Part shown: positions 10,763-19,497 of the stretch, one piece after another
How the letters are laid out: every line of letters starts with the position of its first letter
How positions within the stretch are numbered: position 1 is the first letter of the stretch
Assembly (NCBI RefSeq): GCF_028553745.1
Contig: NZ_CP067129.1
Location: forward strand, 2,648,501 to 2,712,500
From: Paracoccus seriniphilus
GTDB lineage: Bacteria; Pseudomonadota; Alphaproteobacteria; Rhodobacterales; Rhodobacteraceae
DNA length: 64,000 bases
Direction of reading: 5' to 3'
Translations under genes and position numbers: made by a program
Notes under the pieces: model-generated
What the model saw: only the letters and a program-made list of their open reading frames with translations
Databases searched by the model: none
Told to the model about the DNA's origin: nothing

Positions 10763-12376
10763 ATGGCGGAATGGTGGCGCGACGCGGTGATCTATCAGAT
10801 CTATCCCCGCAGCTTTCAGGACGATAACGGTGACGGTATCGGTGATCTGCGCGGCATTGCCCGTCGGCTGGATCACGTGGCCGCGCTGGGTGTGGATGCG
10901 ATCTGGCTGTCGCCCATATTCACCTCTCCGATGAAGGACATGGGCTATGACGTGTCGGACTATACCGATATCGACCCTCTGTTCGGAACTCTGGCCGATT
11001 TTGACGCGCTGGTGGCACGGGCGCATGAACTGGGGCTGAAGGTCATCATCGATCAGGTGATCAGCCACACCAGCGACAAACATCCCTGGTTCGCCCAGTC
11101 GCGTCAGGATCGCAGCAATCCCAAGGCCGACTGGTATGTCTGGGCCGACCCCAATCCCGACGGCACGCCGCCCAACAACTGGCCTTCGGTCTTTGGCGGT
11201 CCGGCCTGGGAATGGGAACCGCGGCGCAGACAGTATTACCTGCATAATTTCCTGATCGGGCAGCCCGACCTGAATTTCCATCACAGGCCGGTTCAGGATG
11301 CCCTGCTTGAGACGATGCGCTTCTGGCTGGATCGTGGCGTGGACGGATTTCGTCTGGATACCGTCAACTATTACTTTCACGACGAAAAGCTGCGCGACAA
11401 TCCCCCCAACCCCGACCATGACGGCCCGGAAACCTATGGGTTTCAGCGCCATATCTATTCCAAGAACCGTCCCGACAATATCGCCTTCCTCAAACGTCTG
11501 CGCGCGCTGACCGATGAATATGAGGCCCGCATGATGGTGGGCGAGGTCGGTGATGGGGGGCAGACCGCCATCGACATCATGGCCGAATATACCCTTGGCA
11601 GGGACCGGCTGCACATGTGCTATAGCTTCGAGATGCTCAGCCCCGAGTTCACCGCACGCCATTTCCGCCACACGATCGAAGGTGTTCAGAAAGGTGCGCC
11701 GGACGGCCATGCCTGCTGGAGCTTTTCCAACCATGACGTCATCCGCCATGTCTCGCGTTGGGCCGAACACGGTGCCGACAGCGACCTGCTGGCGCGGCAA
11801 GCCATTGCCATGCTTGCCTCGTTCCCCGGCACCATCTGCCTGTATCAGGGCGAGGAACTGGGCCAGACCGAAACCACGCTGACCTATGAAGAGCTGACCG
11901 ACCCGCCTGCCCTGCGCTTCTGGCCCGAGGTCAAGGGCCGTGATGGTTGCCGCACCCCGATGGTCTGGGAAGACGACCAGCCCAATGCCGGCTTCACGAC
12001 CGGAACACCCTGGCTGCCTGTCAAATCCGAACAGGCCGCCCGCGCGGTGTCGCGTCAGCAGCAGGACAATGACAGCGTTCTGGCCGCCTATCGCGCGGTT
12101 CTGGCCTTTCGCCGCAGCCAGCCCGCATTGCGTTGGGGGCAGACGCGCTTTCTGGATCTGCCCGAGCCCGTGCTGGGATTTCAGCGCCAGCATCAGGACG
12201 GGGGTCTGACCTGCCTGTTCAACCTCTCTCCGCGCGCCACCAGCCTTGAGCTGAAGCATGCCGAAAGGCTGCTCGGTCCGTCCCATGCAACGCTTGACGG
12301 GCAGAGCCTGACCCTGCCCGCGAATGGTTTTGCCTGGATCGAGGGGACCTCAGTCCGCGTCGCGGCAAAAGAATAG
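10763..12376 (+). CDS. GH13 alpha-glucosidase (oligo-1,6-glucosidase/trehalose-type subfamily)
   Basis: A 537-residue cytoplasmic GH13 enzyme expected to hydrolyse terminal alpha-glucosyl bonds of small sugars. The N-terminus [17 protein letters not shown] is typical of alpha-glucosidase, oligo-1,6-glucosidase and related enzymes. The catalytic set is complete: [25 protein letters not shown] (nucleophile Asp), [10 protein letters not shown] (acid/base Glu) and FSNHDVIRH. The start ATG at 10763 has the ribosome-binding site AGAGGTGG; an ATG 39 bases upstream lacks one. Divergence from glgB suggests it processes glucans or imported maltose- or sucrose-type sugars, but substrate cannot be set from sequence. 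Its 3' end overlaps the next, opposite gene by 27 bases. Confidence 0.9.
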   Translation: MAEWWRDAVIYQIYPRSFQDDNGDGIGDLRGIARRLDHVAALGVDAIWLSPIFTSPMKDMGYDVSDYTDIDPLFGTLADFDALVARAHELGLKVIIDQVISHTSDKHPWFAQSRQDRSNPKADWYVWADPNPDGTPPNNWPSVFGGPAWEWEPRRRQYYLHNFLIGQPDLNFHHRPVQDALLETMRFWLDRGVDGFRLDTVNYYFHDEKLRDNPPNPDHDGPETYGFQRHIYSKNRPDNIAFLKRLRALTDEYEARMMVGEVGDGGQTAIDIMAEYTLGRDRLHMCYSFEMLSPEFTARHFRHTIEGVQKGAPDGHACWSFSNHDVIRHVSRWAEHGADSDLLARQAIAMLASFPGTICLYQGEELGQTETTLTYEELTDPPALRFWPEVKGRDGCRTPMVWEDDQPNAGFTTGTPWLPVKSEQAARAVSRQQQDNDSVLAAYRAVLAFRRSQPALRWGQTRFLDLPEPVLGFQRQHQDGGLTCLFNLSPRATSLELKHAERLLGPSHATLDGQSLTLPANGFAWIEGTSVRVAAKE

Positions 12377-12532
12377 CTGGTATCCCAGATACAGGCCCGA
12401 TGCCCCGAACAGGATCATCCAGAAAGGGCTGCCCATAATCAGTTCGAACACCGCCCAGGCCAAGGGGAGCACCACACAAAGAATCCGCACCCAGAGATGG
12501 CGGAAGAACGGGGCATTGGGATCGACCAGCAT
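12350..12532 (-). CDS. Small membrane protein, unknown function
   Basis: A 60-residue protein with two hydrophobic segments (WVRILCVVLPLAWAVFELI and [20 protein letters not shown]) and a hydrophilic N-terminus (MLVDPNAPFFRH). The ATG at 12532 is preceded by GGTGAAGGAAAACAAT, a good ribosome-binding site. A longer GTG-initiated frame up to 12700 exists but its extra residues look non-coding. The 3' end overlaps the convergent glucosidase gene. I do not recognise a named family. It is too short and too regular in its membrane pattern to be a chance frame. Confidence 0.7.
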   Translation of the reverse strand: MLVDPNAPFFRHLWVRILCVVLPLAWAVFELIMGSPFWMILFGASGLYLGYQLFFCRDAD

Positions 12533-12833
12533 ATTGTTTTCCTTCACCGACAGGTCATGCTCTACCGCAATCCGGGCGCAGTTGCAGCCCCTGCTGCCAA
12601 GTCGGTTCAACCAGAAAGCGGACAACGGATGATCGACAGGCCGGATTGGACGCGGCTGATTGAACCGGGCGGGATTGATTGTGACCACCTCCTGCGACAC
12701 AATCGGGAAAGACTTGTCCCTGCCGCCGATCGCGCACCCGCCGCAGGTTCGGGTTCAAGCCGCGCGATCGAGCGTTCTGCCGGGACGTCATCACCCGGAC
12801 CACCACATCAGGAACACCACAAGGAACAACCGC
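12533..12833. other. 301-base intergenic region, divergent promoters, one anti-SD hairpin
   Basis: The stretch lies between the divergent small membrane protein and the FMN reductase gene and contains no convincing coding frame. The visible structure is a hairpin at 12677-12704 (listed separately). A ribosome-binding site AAGGAAC precedes 12834. No clear -35/-10 pair was found by eye. Confidence 0.6.
12677..12704 (+). ncRNA. Hairpin with a CACCUCCU (anti-Shine-Dalgarno) loop, possible small RNA element
   Basis: GATTGTG (12677-12683) and CACAATC (12698-12704) form a perfect 7-base stem around a 14-base loop that includes CACCTCCT. This loop matches the anti-Shine-Dalgarno sequence at the 3' end of 16S rRNA. 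Small RNAs with CCUCC-type loops are known in Rhodobacter and Sinorhizobium. Transcription here is unproven. No start codon follows the complementary AGGAGG on the minus strand at usable spacing. Confidence 0.25.
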
Positions 12834-13373
12834 ATGATTACCCTGTTCGGCCTGAGCGGCAGCCTGCGGCGCGCCTCTTTCAATTCCGGGCTGTTGCGCG
12901 CCGCGCAAGAGGTGGCACCCCAGGGCGTGCAGATCGAGATCGGCTCGATCGCCGGGGTGCCGCTTTATGACGGCGATCTGGAAGCGGCCGAGGGCATTCC
13001 TGCGGCCGTGTCGCGACTGACGCAGGCGCTGGCCGATGCCGACGGCCTGCTGCTGGTCACGCCGGAATACAACAACGGCATTCCCGGCGTGTTCAAGAAT
13101 GCCCTGGACTGGATGTCGCGCGGCGATGGCCTGCCCCTGTTCAAGGGCAAGCCGGTTGCCGTCATGGGGGCCTCGCCTGGCAATTTCGGCACCACCCTGG
13201 CGCAGACGCATTGGCTGCCGGTTCTGCGGGCGCTGAACATGCGCCCATGGTGGGACGGTCGCCTTATGGTCTCCAGAGCCGCAGATCTGTTCGATGACGA
13301 CGGCAATCTGACCGACGAAAAGACACGCGCCCGGCTGAGTGATTTCATCGCAGGCTTTGCCGGTTCGATCTGA
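12834..13373 (+). CDS. NADPH-dependent FMN reductase family protein
   Basis: A 179-residue flavodoxin-like fold protein. The FMN phosphate loop LSGSLRRASFNSGLLR is at the N-terminus, and TPEYNNGIPGVFKNALDWMS is the family signature around the isoalloxazine site. Relatives (ChrR/YieF, SsuE, azoreductase types) reduce quinones, chromate or FMN with NAD(P)H. The specific substrate cannot be read from sequence. The start ATG at 12834 has AAGGAACAACCGC upstream. It is followed at 36 bases by the DUF924 gene, probably co-transcribed. Confidence 0.9.
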   Translation: MITLFGLSGSLRRASFNSGLLRAAQEVAPQGVQIEIGSIAGVPLYDGDLEAAEGIPAAVSRLTQALADADGLLLVTPEYNNGIPGVFKNALDWMSRGDGLPLFKGKPVAVMGASPGNFGTTLAQTHWLPVLRALNMRPWWDGRLMVSRAADLFDDDGNLTDEKTRARLSDFIAGFAGSI

Positions 13374-13409
13374 CATCCCGGTCCGCAATTGTTCGACATG
13401 GAGAGGAAG

Positions 13410-13955
13410 ATGACCATCAAGACCCCGCAGGACGTCAGCGATTTCTGGTTCTCGCCCGCCGTGCAGCCCTATTGGTTTCAGGTATCGGATGAAATCGACC
13501 GCCAGATCATCCAGTTGTTCGGCGCGACCTATGAGGCCGCCCATTCCGGAGAGCTGGCCGATTGGCCCAAGGATGCTGCCGGTGCCTTGGCCCTGAGCAT
13601 CGTTCTGGACCAGTTCCCGCGCAACATGTTCCGCAACTCCTCCCGCAGCTTTGAAAGCAATGATCTGGCGCTGGCGGTCGCGCGGCGGGCGCTTGAGCGG
13701 GGCTTTGATCAGCAGACGGATCCAACGGCGCGGCAATTCTTCTATCTGCCCTTCATGCACAGCGAGGATCTGGACGATCAGGAACATTCCGTCGCGCTGT
13801 ACGAGGCGCTGGGAGACGCCAATTCGCTGCATTTCGCAAGGGAACATCGCAACATCATCGCGCGATTCGGTCGATTTCCCCATCGAAACGCAGTGCTGGG
13901 CCGCAGCAACACCGCCGAGGAGGAGGAATTCCTGAAAACGCATTCGGGTTTCTAG
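13410..13955 (+). CDS. DUF924 family protein
   Basis: A 181-residue protein with the DUF924 hallmark LDQFPRNMFR near residue 65 and the later FFYLPFMHSED and GRFPHRNAVLGR blocks. The family is widespread and alpha-helical (TPR-like fold), with no assigned reaction. The start ATG at 13410 follows GGAGAGGAAG at good spacing, in preference to an ATG seven codons upstream. It lies downstream of the flavin reductase on the same strand. Confidence 0.9.
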   Translation: MTIKTPQDVSDFWFSPAVQPYWFQVSDEIDRQIIQLFGATYEAAHSGELADWPKDAAGALALSIVLDQFPRNMFRNSSRSFESNDLALAVARRALERGFDQQTDPTARQFFYLPFMHSEDLDDQEHSVALYEALGDANSLHFAREHRNIIARFGRFPHRNAVLGRSNTAEEEEFLKTHSGF

Positions 13956-13990
13956 CAGGTTTGCCGCAAACCACCCCTTCGCGCCCTGCA

Positions 13991-14131
13991 ACCTGCCTAT
14001 AATGACAGGGCAGGTGGTAAACCATTGCGTGTATTAAAGATTGCGACGAACCGGCCATGACGGTAGGTTTCCCCTGTGCATTGTTGCGCGTTTTGGTTGT
14101 GTCACGAGTTACCGTCCGCCCCGTTGCGGAC
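13991..14131 (+). promoter_or_regulatory. Leader region of the HAD-UbiA cassette with two hairpins
   Basis: In the 246-base gap before the prenyltransferase gene, ACCTGCC (13991-13997) pairs with GGCAGGT (14009-14015), and a TATAAT lies at 13998-14003 in that loop. A second short stem, GTCCGC/GCGGAC, lies at 14114-14131. No good -35 was seen for the TATAAT. The first hairpin could end the DUF924 transcript but has no T-run. Confidence 0.25.
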
Positions 14132-14201
14132 CCAAGGAATTGTCTGATGTCCGCATTGTTTTCCGCCCTGTTGCCAAGTTCCCGATCCAGAAGAGGCGCG
14201 G

Positions 14202-15695
14202 ATGATGAATGAACAGCCCGATCTGCTGGATTCCGGTGCCGGTCAGGAGTTCGCACCCGATGCGGTGCCCCTGATCGTCGATCTGGACGGCACGCTTTGT
14301 CGAACGGACACCCTGCATGAAGGGCTGTTGGGTCTGTTGGGGCAGGATCCTGCGCAGGTCCTGCGTCTGCCCTTGTGGCTGCGCAAGGGAAAGGCAGAAT
14401 TCAAACGCCATGTTGCCGATGCACATGTCGTCGATCCGGCCTTGCTGCCCTATGATCAGGATGTGCTGGAGCTGATCGAGGAGGCCCGCGCGCAGGGCCG
14501 ACCCGTCGCCCTGATCTCTGCCGCCGATCATCGCCAGGTCGAGGCCGTGGCCCGGCATCTGGATCTGTTCGATCTGGCGCTGGGAACCGGCAGTCCCGTG
14601 GCCGAAGGCAACCTGCGTGGCGAGGCCAAGGCACGTTTTCTGGCCGAGAATTTCGGCGAAGGTGGCTTTGACTATATCGGCGACAGCAGCACCGATCTGC
14701 CCGTCTGGGCGAAGGCGCGACGGGCCTATGGCGTGCGCACGAATGCCAGGGTTCAGCGTGCCGCCGCTGATCAGGGCACGACCCTGCAAGCCCTTGGCGC
14801 CGACAGGGGCTGGCCGATCAAGGCATTGATCCGCGCCTGCCGCCCCCATCAATGGGCCAAGAACCTGCTGATCCTGCTGCCGGTCCTGACCGCCCAGGAA
14901 TTCTCGCAACTGCCCGCCGCACTGCTGGCGATGCTGTGTTTTTCGCTGGCCGCCTCGGCGATCTATATCGTCAACGATCTGGTCGATCTGCCCTCGGACC
15001 GGGCCCATCCGCGCAAGAGGCTTCGCCCCTTTGCCTCGGGTGCCGCCGATGCGCGGCAGGGGCTGGTCGTCGCCGCCGGATTGTTGCTGATATCGCTGCT
15101 GATGGCGGTGACGCTGTTGCCCGCTGCCTATGTCGGCACCCTGCTGATCTATCTGCTGGCGACCTCTGCCTATTCCTTCTGGCTCAAACGCAAGATGATT
15201 GCCGATGTGCTGGGGCTGGCCGGCCTTTACACGCTGCGCATCGTCGCAGGCGCCGCAGCAACGGAAATCATCCTCTCGCCATGGCTGCTGGTCTTTTCGA
15301 TGTTCCTCTTCTTCTCTCTGGCGACGATCAAGCGTCAGGCCGAGCTGGAGGACATGGCCAGGCGTGGCGTAGACAAACCCGCCGGGCGCAACCTGATCGT
15401 CTCGGATCTGCCGATTCTGCAGGCCATGTCCATTGGCGCAGCCCAGGCTGCGGTTCTGGTCTTTGCGCTGTATTCGCAAGATCCGGATGTGCAGGTCCAC
15501 TTCGGTCGTCCCGACGTTCTGCTGTTCATCTGCCCGGTGCTGTTCTTCTGGCTGGGCCGGATGCAGCTGATGACCCGCCGGGGATTCATGACTGATGATC
15601 CGATCGTCTTCACCTTCCGGGACCGCGTCAGCCTGCTGAGCGGCATGCTGATGCTGGCGATCTTTGCCCTTGCCGCCTGGGGAGAAGCCGCATGA
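14202..15695 (+). CDS. HAD phosphatase-UbiA prenyltransferase fusion
   Basis: A 497-residue two-domain protein. Residues 23-200 form a HAD phosphatase-like domain with the nucleophile motif VDLDGTLCRTD (Asp27/Asp29) and the acidic motif GDSSTDLP (residues 160-167). From about residue 210 it is a polytopic UbiA prenyltransferase: RPHQWAKNLLILLP, then NDLVDLPSDRAHPRKRLRP with the Asn258-Asp259-x2-Asp262-x3-Asp266 metal/diphosphate site. This resembles decaprenyl-phosphate phosphoribosyltransferases (DPPR synthase, Rv3806c-like) more than quinone-pathway UbiA. I infer polyprenyl-phosphate pentose synthesis with the HAD domain removing the 5-phosphate. The start may be 14202 or the next codon. 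It overlaps the next gene by ATGA. Confidence 0.85.
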   Translation: MMNEQPDLLDSGAGQEFAPDAVPLIVDLDGTLCRTDTLHEGLLGLLGQDPAQVLRLPLWLRKGKAEFKRHVADAHVVDPALLPYDQDVLELIEEARAQGRPVALISAADHRQVEAVARHLDLFDLALGTGSPVAEGNLRGEAKARFLAENFGEGGFDYIGDSSTDLPVWAKARRAYGVRTNARVQRAAADQGTTLQALGADRGWPIKALIRACRPHQWAKNLLILLPVLTAQEFSQLPAALLAMLCFSLAASAIYIVNDLVDLPSDRAHPRKRLRPFASGAADARQGLVVAAGLLLISLLMAVTLLPAAYVGTLLIYLLATSAYSFWLKRKMIADVLGLAGLYTLRIVAGAAATEIILSPWLLVFSMFLFFSLATIKRQAELEDMARRGVDKPAGRNLIVSDLPILQAMSIGAAQAAVLVFALYSQDPDVQVHFGRPDVLLFICPVLFFWLGRMQLMTRRGFMTDDPIVFTFRDRVSLLSGMLMLAIFALAAWGEAA

Positions 15696-16930
15696 CCCTC
15701 CATCGCGCCTTCTGGCTGATCCTCTGCGCGGGCATGGCCCTGCGCATCATCTGGGCCGGGCTGGTTCCGGTCCAGCCGATGTCGGACAGCTGGGCCTATC
15801 ATCAATTCGCCCGCAATCTGGTCGATCACGGCATCTATGGATGGACCGCAACCGAGCCGACGGCCTATTGGGCGGTCGGCACATCGGCGGCGATTGCCTT
15901 CACCTATCTGTTCACGGACGGGTTCTGGGGCGTCGTGTTGCTGAACCTTGTGGCGGGGCTGCTGTCCATCATCCTCACCTATCATCTGGCGACGCGCTAT
16001 TTCGGAGCGGCCGTCGGCATCGTGGCCATGGCCATCGTTGCGTTCTGGCCGAATCTGATCGTCTTCACGACCATCCTGTCCAGCGAGCTGTTCTTCATCG
16101 CGCTGATGCTGGCGGGGCTGTATTTCTGGCAACGCCCTGCCGGTAATGCGATGGCCAACCTGCTTCTGGCGGGGGTGATCTGGGGAATTGCGGGCTATGT
16201 CAGACCTGTGATCCTGCTGGTGCCGGTGGCGCTTGCGCTGGTCGACCTGGCCCACGGCCCGCGCCGCCTTGTTACCACCGCGTTGGAGGCCGCAATTGCG
16301 ATCCTGCTGATCTCGCTGGTCGCCCTGCCATGGACCATGCGCAATGACAGGGTTCTGGGCGCGCCGGTCATGGTCTCGACCAATTTCGGCCCCAACCTGT
16401 GGATGGGCAACAACCCCGATAGCCATGGCGGTTACATGCCCCTGCCTGCCGAGGTCGCATCCATGTCCGAAATCGAACGCGCCGAATATCTGAAGGACAA
16501 GGCCAAGCAGTTCATCGCCGAACAACCGCTGGCCGCATTGAAGCTGATGGCGGTCAAACTGGTCAAGCTGAACAATCGCGAAACGATCGGCGTGGTCTGG
16601 AACGGTGATGCGCTGGAACCGCGCATCGGCAAGACCGGGATGACACTGCTCAAGCTGATTGCGACCGGCTATTGGTATCTGGTCTTCCTTGGCGGTTTTG
16701 CCGGGATCGCGGTTCTGGTCGCGCGCGGCGGCTGGATCACGGCGCTATTCACCCCGCCGGTGGCGCTGTGGGGCTATTTCACCTCGCTGCATGCGGTGGT
16801 GGTGGCCGAGGATCGCTATCACATGCCCAGTTCGGCCTTTATCGCCATGCTGGCAGCCGTGGCCCTTGTCGCGCTGGCCGACTGGCGAAGCGGTCGTGAA
16901 ACCAACTTACAGGCAGGCAGAGCATCATGA
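15692..16930 (+). CDS. GT-C (ArnT/PMT-like, GT39/83-type) membrane glycosyltransferase
   Basis: A 412-residue polytopic membrane protein. The first periplasmic loop has the acidic motif PMSDSWAYHQFARNL, as in lipid-phosphosugar-dependent GT-C enzymes, followed by about nine hydrophobic segments and a final loop containing EDRYHMPSSAF. Such enzymes transfer a sugar from a polyprenyl-phosphate donor to a protein, lipid or glycan on the periplasmic side. The start ATG overlaps the UbiA stop and its own stop overlaps the next start, so the three genes are one coupled unit. The acceptor is unknown. Confidence 0.85.
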   Translation: MTLHRAFWLILCAGMALRIIWAGLVPVQPMSDSWAYHQFARNLVDHGIYGWTATEPTAYWAVGTSAAIAFTYLFTDGFWGVVLLNLVAGLLSIILTYHLATRYFGAAVGIVAMAIVAFWPNLIVFTTILSSELFFIALMLAGLYFWQRPAGNAMANLLLAGVIWGIAGYVRPVILLVPVALALVDLAHGPRRLVTTALEAAIAILLISLVALPWTMRNDRVLGAPVMVSTNFGPNLWMGNNPDSHGGYMPLPAEVASMSEIERAEYLKDKAKQFIAEQPLAALKLMAVKLVKLNNRETIGVVWNGDALEPRIGKTGMTLLKLIATGYWYLVFLGGFAGIAVLVARGGWITALFTPPVALWGYFTSLHAVVVAEDRYHMPSSAFIAMLAAVALVALADWRSGRETNLQAGRAS

Positions 16931-17292
16931 ACCACTGGATATTGATCATCGTGGCCGCCGGGTCGAATGTGGCGCTGAACCTGTTTCTGAAAAAGGGCGG
17001 TCAGGGGCTGGACACCAGCGGACTGCTGCCGCTGATCCTGTCCATCCTGAAATCGGGCTGGATGTGGTTGGCGGTCTTCAGCGCCGTCGCCCTGCTGACC
17101 GCCTTTGTTTCGGCAATCCGGATCTATTCGCTCAGCCTGACCTATACCGCTGTCACGGCGCTGGCGATGGTGACGCTGACCATGATCGGCGCGCTGTTTC
17201 AGCAAGAGGTGATCGGGCTGACCCGGGTGGCCGGGCTGGGCCTGATCATTGCCGGGCTGGTCGTGACCGCCATGGCGGGCAACGCCGGCTGA
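16927..17292 (+). CDS. SMR/EamA-type four-helix membrane protein, possible lipid-sugar flippase
   Basis: A 121-residue, four-helix protein of small multidrug resistance/EamA type (WILIIVAAGSNVALNLFLKK; RIYSLSLTYTAVTALAMV). Proteins of this size next to lipid-phosphosugar synthases (ArnE/ArnF type) flip the lipid-linked sugar across the inner membrane. That role is inferred from position as the third gene of the HAD-UbiA/GT-C unit, coupled by ATGA. A drug efflux role is the alternative. The stop abuts the convergent otsA stop (TGA then TCA). Confidence 0.8.
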   Translation: MNHWILIIVAAGSNVALNLFLKKGGQGLDTSGLLPLILSILKSGWMWLAVFSAVALLTAFVSAIRIYSLSLTYTAVTALAMVTLTMIGALFQQEVIGLTRVAGLGLIIAGLVVTAMAGNAG

Positions 17293-18645
17293 TCACGACG
17301 CCCCCGCCAGCGCGTCCAGATAGCGGGCTGACCACCAGGAAACGTCATGTTCGACCACGTCGCGCAGCAGCACCGAATGGCGCTGACGCCGTTCGTTTGC
17401 CGTCATATGCATGGCCTGCGCCATGGCCTCGGCCATTTCATGGGGATCATGGGGGTTGACCACCAGCGCATCCTGCATGGTTTCGGCGGCGCCGGCAAAG
17501 CGCGACAGGATCAGCACGCCGGGGTCGGATACATCCTGCGCGGCAACATATTCCTTGGCGACAAGGTTCATGCCATCCGCCAGCGGAGTCACAAGGCCGA
17601 TCCGCGCCTGACGATACAGCCCGGCCAGCACATTGCGCGGCAAAGGCCGGTGGATGAAGCGGATCGGGGTCCAGTTCACGGTCGCGAACTGACCATTGAT
17701 CCGCCCGGCCAGATGCTCGGTTTCCTCACGGATATCCTGATAGGCCTCGACCTCTTCCCGGGTCGGCGGCGCGATCTGGAGGAACGAGATCTTCTCGTGA
17801 AACTCGACGTGGTTTTCCAGCAATAGCTGAAAGGCCCGGAAACGCTGAGGGATCCCCTTGGAATAATCCAGCCTGTCCACACCGATCATCATCTGCGCCC
17901 CGGTCAATGATCGCATCCGGTCGACATCCTGCGCGGTGCGGGCCTCTTCGATGAAAGAAGCCGTGTCGATGCCGATGGGAAATACATCGCGGCGCAATTC
18001 ACGGCCGCACAACCGGATGCGGTTGCCCTCCAGAGGGATCAGTTCAGCCAGCTGCCGCGCGCTCTCGGTAAAATTCGCCAGATCGCGATGCGTCTGAAAG
18101 CCCAGCAAGTCATATTGCGACAGCCATTCGAACAGCTCATGCGGATCAGGCATGACAGCGCAATTTTCCGGACCGGGAAAAGGAATATGAAGGAAATGCC
18201 CGATGGGATTGCCGATCCCGCGGGCACGCAGTTCCGCAGCCAGCGGGAACAGCTGATAGTCATGCACCCAGATCCGGTCATCTGGTCTGATATGGGGGGC
18301 CACCAAGGCAGCAATGCGGGCATTCACGCGCCGATAGCCCTCGCCATAATCCGGGTCGATATCCGTGAGGTCGGCGCGACCATGACACAGGGGCCACAGC
18401 ACCGAATTCGAATAGCCCAGGTAATAGGCCTCGTGATCGGCCGGGGTCAGATCGAAAGAGGCACGTTGGTATTCGGCACCGGGATGGTATTCCAGACTGT
18501 CAGCCGGTTCCGAAGGGGTTTCGCCCGAAAAGCCGATCCACAGCCCGCCCGAATTGCGCAGGGAATCCTGCAGCGCCACCACCAGCCCTCCCGAAGGGTT
18601 GTCCCCCAGCGGCAATCGATTTGAAATCACGACAAGGCGGCTCAT
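17293..18645 (-). CDS. otsA: Trehalose-6-phosphate synthase
   Basis: Transfers glucose from UDP- (or ADP-) glucose to glucose-6-phosphate (GT20). The 450-residue protein contains SRLVVISNRLPLGDNPSGG at the N-terminus, WVHDYQLFPLAAELR, FLHIPFPGPE, GVDRLDYSKGIPQRFRAF and the C-terminal GMNLVAKEYVAAQ, all diagnostic. The ATG at 18645 overlaps the otsB stop as ATGA, so otsB-otsA form an operon. Together they make trehalose as a compatible solute or stress protectant. It draws on the same glucose-phosphate pool as the glg operon. Confidence 0.97.
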   Translation of the reverse strand: MSRLVVISNRLPLGDNPSGGLVVALQDSLRNSGGLWIGFSGETPSEPADSLEYHPGAEYQRASFDLTPADHEAYYLGYSNSVLWPLCHGRADLTDIDPDYGEGYRRVNARIAALVAPHIRPDDRIWVHDYQLFPLAAELRARGIGNPIGHFLHIPFPGPENCAVMPDPHELFEWLSQYDLLGFQTHRDLANFTESARQLAELIPLEGNRIRLCGRELRRDVFPIGIDTASFIEEARTAQDVDRMRSLTGAQMMIGVDRLDYSKGIPQRFRAFQLLLENHVEFHEKISFLQIAPPTREEVEAYQDIREETEHLAGRINGQFATVNWTPIRFIHRPLPRNVLAGLYRQARIGLVTPLADGMNLVAKEYVAAQDVSDPGVLILSRFAGAAETMQDALVVNPHDPHEMAEAMAQAMHMTANERRQRHSVLLRDVVEHDVSWWSARYLDALAGAS

Positions 18646-19382
18646 ATCGTGGTCCCCACACCCAGAACGGCATGGGTCAACCAATCGGCCAGCGCCGCGG
18701 GGTTCGGCAGGCGATAGCTGGCGCAGCTTTCCCCTTCGCCTATCTTGATCGCAAAGCCGCCCTGGCGCTGCGCTTCCAGCATGGCCACCTCATCTGTCAG
18801 ATCATCTCCTGCATAAACGGGTTTTCGCCCCCGGAAATTGGGCATGGACAGCAGCCGCGTCAATGCCTTGTCCTTGCCGACACCATCCGGACGCAATTCA
18901 AATGCCATCTTGGCGGGTTGCAGCACCAATCCGGGATAGCGCGCCATCAGTTCTGCAGCCATGGCTGCGACCTTGTCAGCCAGAGACGGATCGGCGCGGT
19001 AATGCAACCCGACACCAAGGGGTTTGCGCTCGATCAGGATTGCCGGTTCCGCGGCGCACAGACGGGCGGCATCGCGATGCAGCGCCGCGACATCCAGCGT
19101 CAGATCATGGGCCGCCTCGACAGGTTGCCCCGCCACAGACAGCTCTGCGCCATGGCTGCCCGAAACGGCACCGGGAAAATCAGGCAGATAGCGACGCAGA
19201 TCCGCGACATCACGGCCCGAGATCAGCGCCAGCGCTCCATTCTGGCGATGATACAGCCGGTGAAGCAGCCCGGGCAGGTCCGGCGGAACGGTGATCGCAT
19301 CTGGCCGTGGCGCGATCTCGACCAGACAGCCATCGAAATCCAGGAACAGGGCGGCGTCGACCGGAAGCTCGGGCGGAATCAT
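18642..19382 (-). CDS. otsB: Trehalose-6-phosphate phosphatase
   Basis: A HAD phosphatase converting trehalose-6-phosphate to trehalose. The 246-residue protein has ALFLDFDGCLVEIAPRP (nucleophile Asp), ALISGRDVADL, the substrate-cap region GSHGAE and the acidic motif YAGDDLTDEVAM. The ATG at 19382 (MIPPELP) follows AAAGGAG. It is the first gene of the otsBA operon. Confidence 0.95.
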   Translation of the reverse strand: MIPPELPVDAALFLDFDGCLVEIAPRPDAITVPPDLPGLLHRLYHRQNGALALISGRDVADLRRYLPDFPGAVSGSHGAELSVAGQPVEAAHDLTLDVAALHRDAARLCAAEPAILIERKPLGVGLHYRADPSLADKVAAMAAELMARYPGLVLQPAKMAFELRPDGVGKDKALTRLLSMPNFRGRKPVYAGDDLTDEVAMLEAQRQGGFAIKIGEGESCASYRLPNPAALADWLTHAVLGVGTTI

Positions 19383-19497
19383 CTGCGGGGCATCTCCTTT
19401 GATTTGACCTGCGGGTGTATAGCACAAACGCGCGTGGCGCGGTTTGGTTCACAGCCGCGTCAGACCAGCCTGCCGCCAGCCCCGCCGAACCGCAAGT

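Noticed and set aside
12533..12700. Longer GTG-start version of the small membrane protein (116 residues)
   Set aside because: The extra N-terminal residues look non-coding, and the ATG at 12532 has a better ribosome-binding site.
12555..13991. 478-codon minus-strand frame over the FMN reductase and DUF924 genes
   Set aside because: The plus-strand genes have clear family signatures and ribosome-binding sites. The antisense protein has biased composition and no motif.
14057..14212. 51-codon frame in the gap before the HAD-UbiA gene
   Set aside because: It has no ribosome-binding site and overlaps the real start. Its composition resembles read-out of non-coding DNA.
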